Below, piece by piece: positions 27,201-36,500 of a DNA stretch of 64,000 nucleotides. A program made the position numbers and the translations under genes. The stretch's first letter is position 1. Each line of letters opens with the position of its first letter. Under the pieces are notes generated by a model. The model was not told the origin of the DNA. It saw only the letters and a list, made by a program, of their open reading frames with translations, and did no database searches. The DNA lies in NCBI RefSeq assembly GCF_031877795.1, contig NC_133938.1, positions 13,920,920-13,984,919 of the forward strand, given 5' to 3'. Source of the stretch: Strix aluco (Eukaryota; Chordata; Aves; Strigiformes; Strigidae).

Positions 27201-27578
27201 CACTGAAAAACACATCTGTTGTTGATGGCGAGCCAGTGAGATTTACAGTTAAAATTACTGGAGAACCAAAACCTGAAGTTACATGGTGGTTTGAGGGGGA
27301 AATGTTGCAGGACTCTGAGGACTATCAATATATTGAAAGAGGAGAAACCTATTGCCTTTACTTGCCAGAAACCTTCCCAGAAGATGAAGGGGAATATATG
27401 TGTAAAGCAGTCAACAACAGAGGCACATCTGCTAGCACCTGTATTCTCACCATTGAAAGTAAGAGTTAGCGTTTTAGTTTGCTTTAATTCTCAAATATTC
27501 TTCTTGCATCTTTCCTATTATGAAAATCTAATTATCTGTTTCTCTTAACCCTTTTATTTTCTAGCTGATGACTACTAA
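12236..27578 (+). CDS. NEXN: Nexilin (F-actin-binding protein), complete CDS in 13 coding exons
   Basis: Joining 12236-12262, 13408-13599, 13734-13815, 13910-14058, 15391-15432, 16561-16755, 16847-17017, 19347-19532, 23582-23779, 25153-25374, 26458-26643, 27098-27458 and 27565-27578 gives 2025 nt with one continuous frame: 674 aa, against 675 in human nexilin. The protein starts MNDIAQKTE and ends CILTIETDDY. Residues about 20-560 are extremely charged coiled coil made of repeated modules (K-x-F-E-x-M/L-x-[KR]-x-R-x-E); about 571-670 form a single I-set Ig domain. Nexilin binds actin filaments and acts at sarcomeric Z-discs and the cardiac junctional membrane; human mutations cause cardiomyopathy. 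The start codon has G at -3 and A at +4, lies in exon 2, and the first residues match the family. All junctions are GT-AG. Confidence 0.97.
12965..12974 (+). promoter_or_regulatory. Perfect palindromic CArG box in NEXN intron 2
   Basis: CCATATATGG matches CC(A/T)6GG exactly and is its own reverse complement. It sits between exons 2 and 3 of a muscle gene, a plausible intronic SRF/myocardin-responsive element. Confidence 0.55.
13408..13599 (+). CDS. NEXN: NEXN exon 3, codons 10-73
   Basis: Encodes the family-diagnostic SYVPKL segment and the first charged module [10 protein letters not shown] followed by the Arg/Glu-rich [10 protein letters not shown] stretch. Length 192 nt, phase 0 at both ends. 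The donor GAG|GTTATT is weaker than consensus. Confidence 0.96.
13734..13815 (+). CDS. NEXN: NEXN exon 4, codons 74-101 (split)
   Basis: Starts [12 protein letters not shown] after acceptor ATCAACTAG and ends in GYVPKLI plus the first base of a Gly codon before GTAAGA. The acidic linker followed by a second YVPKL motif matches human nexilin. Confidence 0.95.
13910..14058 (+). CDS. NEXN: NEXN exon 5, codons 101-150
   Basis: Acceptor TATTCACAG, donor GAG|GTATGT. Encodes the second module [17 protein letters not shown] and the Lys/Arg/Glu-rich helix to ELAKKAQE. Confidence 0.96.
14558..14577. repeat. (AT)10 microsatellite
   Basis: Twenty bases of alternating A and T in NEXN intron 5. Confidence 0.9.
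15391..15432 (+). CDS. NEXN: NEXN exon 6, 42-nt probable cassette exon (codons 151-164)
   Basis: A 42-nt, phase-0 exon between acceptor CATTTAATAG and donor GAG|GTAATC, encoding [14 protein letters not shown]. The matching human segment ([14 protein letters not shown]) is optional between nexilin isoforms. Skipping it keeps the frame and gives a 660-aa protein. Confidence 0.9.
16561..16755 (+). CDS. NEXN: NEXN exon 7, codons 165-229
   Basis: Acceptor TTTTTGGACAG, donor ATG|GTAAAC. Encodes a module beginning [14 protein letters not shown], then a [10 protein letters not shown] repeat core and [13 protein letters not shown] run of about 16 A follows 20 bases after the donor. Confidence 0.95.
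16847..17017 (+). CDS. NEXN: NEXN exon 8, codons 230-286
   Basis: Acceptor TCTGGCACAG, donor ATG|GTAGAT. Acidic linker, then [19 protein letters not shown] and a charged helix ending FEEARQQM. One of three very similar consecutive exon-encoded modules (exons 8-10). Confidence 0.96.
19123..19132. promoter_or_regulatory. MEF2-consensus palindrome in NEXN intron 8
   Basis: CTATATATAG fits YTAWWWWTAR on both strands. The surrounding intron is AT-rich, so chance occurrence is likely. Confidence 0.25.
19347..19532 (+). CDS. NEXN: NEXN exon 9, codons 287-348
   Basis: Acceptor CTTCTCTGAAG, donor ATG|GTATGG. Encodes acidic [11 protein letters not shown], then [20 protein letters not shown] and a helix ending FAEARKNM. 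Confidence 0.96.
19533..23581 (+). other. NEXN: NEXN intron 9 (about 4 kb)
   Basis: The largest intron after intron 1. AT-rich, with no exon-like open frame, no recognised transposon and only short A/T runs. It ends in a tandem CAGCAG acceptor. Confidence 0.8.
23582..23779 (+). CDS. NEXN: NEXN exon 10, codons 349-414
   Basis: Encodes [20 protein letters not shown], then [19 protein letters not shown] and a helix ending LRQEMGE. The acceptor is a tandem NAGNAG (CCCAGCAG), so one extra Gln codon is possible. The donor GAG|GTCTGT is weak. Confidence 0.95.
24428..24489. repeat. AT-rich low-complexity tract
   Basis: A/T sequence with TATATA and TTTAT units in NEXN intron 10; simple-sequence DNA. 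Confidence 0.7.
25153..25374 (+). CDS. NEXN: NEXN exon 11, codons 415-488
   Basis: Acceptor TTCTGAACAG, donor GAG|GTAAGT. Encodes [20 protein letters not shown], then [18 protein letters not shown] and a basic/acidic helix ending AEKFQE. Confidence 0.97.
26458..26643 (+). CDS. NEXN: NEXN exon 12, codons 489-550
   Basis: Preceded by a strong polypyrimidine tract (TTTTTTTTTTTCCCAAG). Encodes [20 protein letters not shown], then [20 protein letters not shown] up to IDAALQK. Donor AAG|GTATAA. Confidence 0.97.
27098..27458 (+). CDS. NEXN: NEXN exon 13, Ig domain (codons 551-671 split)
   Basis: Begins [11 protein letters not shown], then [20 protein letters not shown] and a complete I-set Ig fold: the TWWFEGE core tryptophans, the acidic EDYQYIERG loop and the GEYMCKAVN signature ending CILTIE. 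The B-strand position that usually carries Cys is Val (VRFTVKI), as in human nexilin, so the canonical disulfide is absent. Donor GAAA|GTAAGA. Confidence 0.97.
27565..27578 (+). CDS. NEXN: NEXN exon 14, last codons TDDY and stop
   Basis: Acceptor TTTATTTTCTAG at 27564; the split Thr codon is completed, followed by GAT GAC TAC TAA. The TDDY end is that of human nexilin. Confidence 0.93.
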
Positions 27579-28037
27579 TGCTCTACTTTAGCTGGAATCT
27601 TTCTTCCCCTCAAAACTTTCTTATTGCATCATCTCTTTCTCTGATGGGGTCAACTAAAGAAAGCAAGGATATGCATTGATTTGTCATTCCTGCATCAGAT
27701 AAGAATAACCTTCAAATTGTGAGTGTACAGGTTTCTTGCTCAATACAAAAATTGGTATTGAAGGCTAAAAAGAAGGAATCAATGTATGAAAGATCAACTA
27801 AAGGAAAAAGCTGAATTATAATAGTACTCCCACATTTGAAGACCAACAGTTGTGTAACAGTATAAAGCTAAATACACAATCTGGAAACTGGTATAGTAGT
27901 ATAAATCTATTGGGTATATTTTGCATGAACACTGAATATTTAAGCTGTTTTACTTTACTCTATCCCAGAGGCATTGAACTGGCAAAAGGAAATACTTATT
28001 GACGATTTTCAAAAACCCCAGTGTACTATTTTTAAAG

Positions 28038-28043
28038 AATAAA
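28038..28043 (+). terminator. Candidate NEXN poly(A) signal, proximal
   Basis: AATAAA 460 nt after the stop codon, followed within 40 bases by the T/G-rich stretch TTTTGTTGTTTTGTTT, a good downstream element. This is the best of the three candidates. Confidence 0.55.
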
Positions 28044-28677
28044 AGATTACGTAACTGCTCACTTTTGTTGTTTTGTTTCAAAGAGCATTAGTTCATTTTA
28101 AAATGGGCTTGCCTTTAAACTGTTATGCTTTTATCAATCTATGCAGTTGATAATCCAAAAGTAAAAACAACCTCAGCAAGGCTTGTAGTAGTCTTTTACA
28201 GTACAAACATTTGCTTGTAAAACTTATAAATTTTTCACTGCTTAAATGATACAGGAACAGTTGGTGACAAAATATGAGCCTATCATAGCTAAGTTGGTAG
28301 GAAGCAAGAAAAATATTTTCAGAAAGTGCCTGACTTCTCAATTTCTGTTCTCTCTTAATGCAATAAATTTACTGCTGCATCTCTGAACACTGTCTTCTTA
28401 AGGCTATTGTACTATTTTTCTCTAAGACCTCTTGGTATCAACACTAATGTCATTGTGCTAACACCATCTGAATTGTTCAGCTTAAGCTTCTGTAGGAGTA
28501 ATTTTACAAACAATAGTCACAATTTAAATTAAAGAATGTGTATAAGCCTTCACATAAAGACAAGGTAAGCTGCAGCAAATTAGATTTATGCAGTCATTTC
28601 AAAAAGAAATCTTCCTGTGGTTGCATCTGCTGACTGCTCTTTGTACAGTTACCTATTGGAAGTCACTCTTTTGCCTC

Positions 28678-28683
28678 AATAAA
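28678..28683 (+). terminator. Candidate NEXN poly(A) signal, distal
   Basis: AATAAA about 1.1 kb after the stop, 230 bases before the distal FUBP1 signal on the other strand. Confidence 0.4.
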
Positions 28684-28911
28684 ATAGTTATAAGTTCAGA
28701 GCATCTTGGAAAAAATGGTAATAAGCTGCATGATGTTTTGAATTAATATTTATCCTAATAGCCATATAAATACATTTTACTTCATTCATGTGGGTGATGT
28801 TCATTCACAGAAGTACTAGCTGCTGCAATATCTTTCCTCTGAAACTAACAAAGGCAGGGATAGGAGCATAAAAAAGACAAAAACATTGCTATTATTATCC
28901 ATCAGTTTACA

Positions 28912-28917
28912 TTTATT
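28912..28917 (-). terminator. Candidate distal FUBP1 poly(A) signal
   Basis: AATAAA on the minus strand (TTTATT as given), in CTCAATAAATGTAA context. It would give FUBP1 a 3' UTR of about 4.7 kb if unspliced. Confidence 0.5.
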
Positions 28918-31404
28918 GAGAAAAAACCATACAAAAAACATTATACAGTTAACGTGTACCCATATTACATACAATGTCAATGCAAGCTCAAAACCACATT
29001 TTTGTAAAGCATTCAATTTACCTCAAGTCCAAGCTGCATCTCCCTAAGACACTGTTCCCATCACAGTTGCCTTTTAAAGCCAATCTTCTTTTTACACACG
29101 GGTAGTTTCTGCAGAGAACACTTTTCTCAGGACGAAAAGGCATTTCACATGCACGCAAGAGAAATATTTGTGCATACATAAGAATTTTATAAGCTATTAC
29201 TAGGGAAGAGGGAATCCTGTCAACTGTATGCTTTTCTGAAAAGCCCAGTCCTCCCTTCCTCCCCCCACTTCCAGAAAAAAGCAAAATAAAAAGCTTTTAG
29301 CATGCAATGGAAAACTTAAAAATTACTTTGGAAGAGAACAGGGGAGAGACAGTTTCTATCACCCAATAAAATACAACTAGTAAAAAGATGAAATATTTCA
29401 AGATAGGCTGTGCAAGTAGTGATCCTGTCTACCTGGACAACTGAAATAGATGACTCGCAATCACGCCAGACTGGAGATTATCTACCTGACATTTCATGTC
29501 CTGTTAAAGTATAGGCTGCAGAAAGGGACACAAAAATGCTTTTCCTATTTCAAACATTATGCTTCCTTTTTAAACTTTTTGTACTCTTCACATTCTACTT
29601 AATCTGTGGCACTCTAAGGGGGAGGGGACAAAAGCAGGGAACGTTTAAAGACACCTTTTGGGCAAGTTCATTACATTTCTGAGGAAGTCCAGTTATCTTT
29701 TTGGATCAGGGTAAGACCAATAATTTTCTGTTCTCCTAAGAACTATGAGTTTGGAGACAGAGTTGAAAAAATAAACACAAAATAGCATGCCTGTAAGCCC
29801 AGCAGTGAGAAAGCTGGAAGTCAGTACACCTCAAATGCTACACACAAGAACATCTCATCTTCCACACACTAGTAACATTCCAATAGACTGGCTTTTTCTT
29901 CTCTATCTCCTCCCACTGGCTAAATTTACAACTGAAAGACTGTTCAAGATATTTTAGGAACAACAGTTGAAGAAAAAAGTATCATCATGTAAAAGGAAGT
30001 GAACAAATGACTCACCCCAACACTAAATTCACAGTATCAAAATCCAAACGGTACACACCTAACCTTTTCTCACGTCAAAAATGAAGTTACATATTAAACT
30101 ACAGATGAAATACTAAGTGGCTTGAGAAACTGAAGCACAACTATTTAGTTCAAAAATTCAATATATCTAAGCCTGGCTGTTTAGAAAAATACAAATTAAA
30201 ATAGATGGTTTATATTATTAAATCACAGTTTAAAAAACTTAACATTATGGAACATTTATGGTCAAACAAATAATACTTTAAAGAATGAAAAGTGATCAAA
30301 ACAAAAATTATACCCTACACCATTATGTATGGGATACATTTCAAATCTGTTATGTTTTTGCCAATTTTACCTTCTACATGGAGCCCTTCTATGGTCCATG
30401 CTCATCGGCTCACCAATGGCATACACTCAAAGGATTCCTCTTTACTGGTAGTAACTATCTCAGGACCTGATTCTATGAGCTATGATTTGGTGCTTGCAGC
30501 ATCTTCAGCACTGTGTGTGAAAATGAAGGCAGTATTTTTGAATATTTTTCTTTGATGTACAGATAAGCAGGACTTTTGAAAGAGGAGCAGCACATTTTAG
30601 AAACAGAATAATCAACAAAAACCAAATAGATGCTGCTTTACTTCAAGCTAAAAAAACAAACCCAACAAAAACCAGAAACAAAAACCTGTACCAGACCATC
30701 TATAAGACATACAAACATTTTAAACTATCAAAAGATACAGCAATTCAGTTAAGGTATCAAGAAACAGGATACACTGACTGCTATATAGATAAAATTATTT
30801 GCTGTACTGTTAACATTTAATTGGTGCACATGCTTTTTCAGTTAAAACATACTAATCTCTGAAACTCCAGCATCTGTTTTCCTACCATGTCAAGTATGAA
30901 AAGCAAACTAAGTTATCCAAAAATTCCACTAACACACTAAAACTGTAAGACAAGTTATCAAGTTCAGTGATAACAACATGAAGTCATATTCTTTATACTT
31001 AGGTCTTACGGGTTTGAGTGGGAATAGTGCCCTATTATAAAAAACAGTTGTGAAGGCTGTTGACGTTTCTAACCAAAGTAATTCCTGCATATTTTAAAGG
31101 TTTTGATTCTTTAATTCCAACAATTAGCTATTTGAGGAAAAATAACAGAAATTACTTATTCTGATCAAGTTTAATTACTGCAATCTACTTGTCTTTCCTA
31201 AAAAAAGAGATATACATATTTACCTAGAAATATAAACAGTTGTTTAAAAACTTAAAAGACTTTCCACTGAAATGGAACCGTGAGTAACAATGCATCTGGG
31301 GAAGCAGCAGATTGCTTTTCAATACACAACCACAAAGATCTCACAGGGACAACATTAATGTACTGAAATATATTAATTTATATACTTCCTTAGGTTGTGC
31401 TTAC

Positions 31405-31452
31405 CTGTTGCTTTTTTGCAGCAGAACCTAAGGTGGAAGGTCTGGGAAGGCA
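31405..31452 (-). other. Candidate 48-nt alternative 3' exon of FUBP1
   Basis: On the minus strand, TATACTTCACAG precedes and a strong donor CAACAG|GTAAGC follows. If joined to the donor at 33961 it continues the FUBP1 frame for 16 open codons (CLPRPSTLGSAAKKQQ), replacing the usual terminal GQ. The pyrimidine tract before the acceptor is poor, and a following exon is not evident. Confidence 0.35.
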
Positions 31453-33253
31453 CTGTGAAGTATAAATAATTGCACTGTTTGCAATTAATAAAGATTTTAT
31501 ACCTTAAATGAATCAAAATCAACAGCCTCCATTTTGTGAATGATAAAGAATCCAGTGAATTTAATTTTGCTCAGTTTAGTACATAATAAATGCACCATTC
31601 TATAAGGTTATCTACAAAATACCATGCAAAATACCTGAACTATTAAACTTTATACCCTACACTAAAGATAGCAAATACTGTCCTAACCTTTTTTAAGCTA
31701 CCAGAATAATTCCTAATTTTAAAAGGGATAAAAATAATTCCTTCTATTGCTACAGCACAATACATACATTGCTAATTACCTGAATAAACTACTTCAATTT
31801 TCAAGCCTTAACTTTTAGTTCTCTGTGCAGCCACCCTAAAAAAATTTATTCTCAAAGCAACAATATGGTGTTCCAAAAGATAAAGCAAGTAACAGTTACA
31901 GATTTAAAACATACCTACATCACTATGTATCTGCAAACTATCTGAAGACAAAAGACAACTTCTGTCTAACAAGTGGTTCCAAAGACTTCAATGTTACGAT
32001 ATGCATACTTTAAAACACTGAATGATACAGCTGTCTTAGGAGTACTAATAAAAAAAACCTATTACTCAGATAAACAGAAACATGATTTTCTTTAGCTATT
32101 GCTAAACGTTTCAGGAATACTTACCCACAAAACTCATATTATGTGTATGTATATATATATGCAAACCTATGTTTCTGAATTAAGAAGCAATTATGATTTC
32201 CTAAGATATCAGCACTGTATTCCAACATAATAGTCACACAAGTATGGCATTTTCATTATGTGGAACATTGACAAAAAGATACTGTTGCAGTTCATCAATT
32301 TGTCATTCTGATGTACTTACAGTGCAATGCTCCTTGAAGGAACAATCAAGGATGATACACAGCACAGTCCTCCTCACCCCTATAGAGCTAGTTCTATACT
32401 GGCTGGATCAAACCTGCACTTCAACAGACAATGGCAAGACAGACTGTATTGCATGTAGTCTAATATATGCAAAGAGCCAATAAATATGCAAAGAGCAAAC
32501 ATAGGATTTCAAGAGAATCAGATTTTTAGTATGAGCATTAGAGCAACAAGAAGTTTCAAGTATATATAAAAAAAATAATCAATTGATTCAAATACTTGAG
32601 TATTTACAAAAACAGAAGTTATCTGCTCTGCAGGAAGTTCTCAACCACTCCCCATCACTCAAACAAAACAGCGTTTTAAGGACAGATGCAATTTTTGTAA
32701 CTACTATGCATACCACATTGACTTTTCTACACTGAATTTTGAAGTGGACTACTTTAAACTGAAGGCTTAAGCACATTACACTTAAAATAAATTTTATAAC
32801 TAGTCTGAAAAAATCCATAAAATAGTTATATGCAGGAACAGTTTTGAATTATTCAATTAAGAACAAGAGTTATCTGTTGTAACAGCTGCACAGGTCTGAA
32901 ACAGTGGTCATGTATAAAAGGAAATTTCACTGTTAATGCAATGGAAGTATGCCAAAAGATCACCTTCTTAAACACATGCAGTTTTAATCAAATAGAAAGA
33001 AAATTAAGGTATCAAGATTACTGGTGCTAGGCAGCAAAATACAATGAATGAAAGAAATCCTCCATCTACAACTATTCTGCAAGAGGGGAAAAACATGCTA
33101 ACAACAAGTTTTTAAACTCAACAAGGTTTCATGGGGGGAAAAAAAAAAAAATCTCATTTGTGTACAGGTACCTTGATTCAGCGTTGCAAATCAATCCTAT
33201 AGTTCTTTATATACCCACATATCCAACTTACCGACACAGGAGGTTTCATATTA

Positions 33254-33259
33254 TTTATT
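33254..33259 (-). terminator. Candidate proximal FUBP1 poly(A) signal
   Basis: AATAAA on the minus strand in ACAATAAATAATATG context, about 325 nt after the stop, with a TGTGTCGG stretch about 25 bases further on. Confidence 0.55.
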
Positions 33260-33582
33260 GTAAAGCACAAAACAGGCATTTTAAAAGTGATAAAGTATAC
33301 ATTGAAAAAGTACATTTATATCACAAAGCATTGACCACGTAATTGCAAATACATTTGCTGGAATGTGTACATCTACACTAATACTAAAAACAAACCATTT
33401 TTCATTTCTACACAGAAATATTACCTCCTATCAGTAGTGATAGATATTTTGTACATTTTCAAAAACACTATTTTTTTTAACCAAACAAAATTAAGATCTT
33501 CATCAAGGCGTCTGCATCCATACATTTAACAAAGGTTTTTTCCCCCACACAATGAAGCAAATACTGTATTGTCCACTTCTTA

Positions 33583-33591
33583 TTATTGGCC
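33583..33591 (-). CDS. FUBP1: FUBP1 last exon, coding part: Gly-Gln-stop
   Basis: Acceptor TTCTGCACAG, then GGC CAA TAA. It encodes only the final GQ as in human; the rest of this exon is 3' UTR starting ATAAGAAGTGG. Confidence 0.95.
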   Translation of the reverse strand, partial: GQ

Positions 33592-36500
33592 CTGTGCAGA
33601 AGAGATACATAAGAGATACACAAAAAGTTAAAGAAAATCCTTTAAATCGAGCTAACTCAGGAGTGAAGCCTTTAAGAAAGAAAAATTGGTTAATGTAAAT
33701 GGTGGTGGCTTCTTGCATGGTTTTCAAAACCCTGGGAGGAGAAAGTTTTTCTTTTTTCTTTAAAAAAAACAATCACCAAACATATGGATAGATACAGAAC
33801 TGAAGTTATCAGGTAAACAAAGTCATCTATTAATTATTCTGATAGTTATTTCGCTAGAAAAAAAGATGCATACTCCAAAGGTAACAAAGCAGGAGACATG
33901 CAAAAAGATATCTACAACCACTGAAACGGAAGGCAGCCAAAAAACACTTAAACTTTATACCTGCGGTGCTGGAGGATGCTGTGGCATTCCCTGTGGACTT
34001 GTCTGGGCATAGTATGCTGCCTGCTGCCTGTAGTACTCAGCCCATGCTGCACTGTAATCTGGCTGACCACCTGGCGGAGCCCCAGCAGGGGCAGGAACTG
34101 CTTGACCTGCAAGTAATTAAAATTATATAGCTTTGTTGCTGCAATAGAAATGAGAAAATTTCAAAATCTCACCGCCTAAGAAACGTCACCTAGCTTCTTG
34201 CAGTATTCCTCCAAGGCTTCTGAATAATTTTGTGGCTGCTTTCCTTTTTACTTAATCACTCATCCTATTTATTATTTTAACGTAATGATTCCCATGTGAA
34301 GCAAAATTCAGGAACCGTAAGGACAGGTTTTTTCCCCATTTCTTGAATCATGTTCCAGAGCAAAAGTCTTTAAAGCCTGCTGACCTAAACTGATCTGAAC
34401 AACTGGTAGCATTTAAATTAAAGTACAGGTCAACAGGCAAGATTACTTTTTGTAATCCACCTAGACTGACTTTATCTGATTGTACAGACTGCATTAATTA
34501 ATTCACCAGATGACAATTCATTCAGTCCTCCAGCTTTGGCCTCCTTAATCCAATTGCTAAATTACTGCATATTGCATTTTTTCAAAAAGAGCATTCATTT
34601 TTGAAAACATTTACTCCACCACAGAATATAGTCCTGAAACTTGTTCCGATCTTTGCATAAGTTTCAATCCTCTAGAAATAACGGCGTGTACACACACATG
34701 CTCCCCCAAACTTACAGCTGAGACCTACCCATCCTTCCAACAAAATCAACTTGCAGCTTAGAAACTCTATAAAGGCGACAGATTAATACACAAGGCCTCT
34801 GGTGTATTAAAAAAAAAAAAATTTCAGCCAACTTTTTAGGACCTCCATTATGCTGTTCTTCCAAGGTAGGTTTGTTGCAGACATCTTTACTTCCTTTTTC
34901 CCTTCTCTTATTCCAGGAAGATAAACACACTCCACTTATTACCACTATCTGCTTTACAATTTTTTATCTCAAAGGTGCTTTTACAGTTAACACTGCAGAA
35001 TGTTGCTGACTGTAAGGAGAACACCACACTCTATCCTCTATTTAGTCATCTGTCCTCACACTTGCATGTATCCAGACAGAAGGGTTTCATATGGAGTGCT
35101 TCATTTTAAGTTTCTTGAACTTCCAACAAAACTATTACCATTGTGACATGACATTTTTGTGATCTACATTCTTAAAGGGTTATTTTTTCAAATCAAAGTT
35201 TTACAATCAGAATTAGGATACTACTGAAAAGCCACCAGGAAAAAAAAAATCAACACAAAACATCACATCCAACCATACGACATCAAATAAATACAAACAA
35301 AATGCAAGCCTGCACCCTGTACATTTCCACATTTACCTAATCTTGTGTTCTCCTTTCAAGAAAAAAAGTGTAGTTTCCACAAGATGAGGCCTCAAAGTTC
35401 GTCAACCCTACCTGAAACCACCTCACCTTTTATTTGGATACAAGACCACTGAGCAACCTTCTGGGGAACACGAGTATCAAAGATTCTAATGAACTGTCTT
35501 CTAGGGTATCAGATAGAAGGTTGGGTTGTTTTGTTTTTAAAATACCTTTACATAGGAAATTCACATGAAGAATACCAGCTATCCACACTCTTCTTACATA
35601 TGTGTATTCCCCCAATCCTCTCAAAAGCATTAAGTGTGAGCAGGAGATCTGAACATTTGGCAAACCACTATCCTGAATGTCTTCAGAATACAATCTTCCG
35701 CTTTCCAACCCTCTATATAACTTACATATAGTTTTTCCACTTACACTGTAGATATATTTAAAAAACATCTTCATCACTTTTTGGGTTGTACAGTAAAGCA
35801 ATTATTTTCCTAGAAAAACTTAAATGTCCTCAAATCTTAAGAGCTGAAATCACATTTTACAATTTATACTTGCAATTTACCACAACTTACACTTTTGATC
35901 AATTATTTTAACCAAAATGATCTTTAATATGGTTATAAATTATCCCAGGATATACTTTTTGCAAGTTCCCTATTATCATGGTTTAAACCTGGCCAGCAGC
36001 CAAACACTACGCAGCTGCTTGCTCACCCTCCCCCACCCCGGGGAATAGGGAGAGAGTTGGAGAGGTAAGGGTAAGAAGACTCCTAAGGTTGAGATAAAAG
36101 CAGTTTAATAATTGAAATAATAATGATAATAGTAATAATAGAAATACGAACGAGTAATGCACGATGTGATTGCTCACCACCTGACTGACTGATGCCCAGC
36201 CTGTTCCCGGCTAGCGATCCCAGAAAAGAGAACCCTGAAACCACAATCCTGGAAGCCTGAGTGAGGTTCCTGGTCAACCCTTATCTATATGCTGAGCATG
36301 ACATTGTATGATATGGAATCATTGGCCAATTTGGGTCCGTTGCTCTGGCTGTGCTGCCTCTGCGCATGGGCAGGACATGGGAAGTTGAAGAGTCCTTGAT
36401 TTCTTAGCAACAACTAAAGGCATCAGTGTATTACCAACATTCTTCTCAAATCAAATCCCATACTGAATCCAAAACACAGAACTACTCTAGCTACTAAGGA

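Larger units (their letters stand above)
27579..28700 (+). other. NEXN: NEXN 3' UTR (3' end approximate)
   Basis: AT-rich sequence after the stop with no coding potential. Three AATAAA hexamers (28038-28043, 28362-28367, 28678-28683) could end the transcript at lengths of about 480, 800 or 1120 nt. Confidence 0.65.
28890..33582 (-). other. FUBP1: FUBP1 3' UTR territory (proximal and distal forms)
   Basis: No convincing protein-coding exon apart from the 48-nt candidate at 31405-31452. AT-rich on both strands with many short T and A runs. A short UTR would end after the signal at 33254-33259, a long one after 28912-28917. Confidence 0.55.

Noticed and set aside
29032-29090. Second candidate downstream FUBP1 exon on the minus strand (donor-like GAG|GTAAAT)
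   Set aside because: The acceptor side has no pyrimidine tract and the frame link to other exons is arbitrary.
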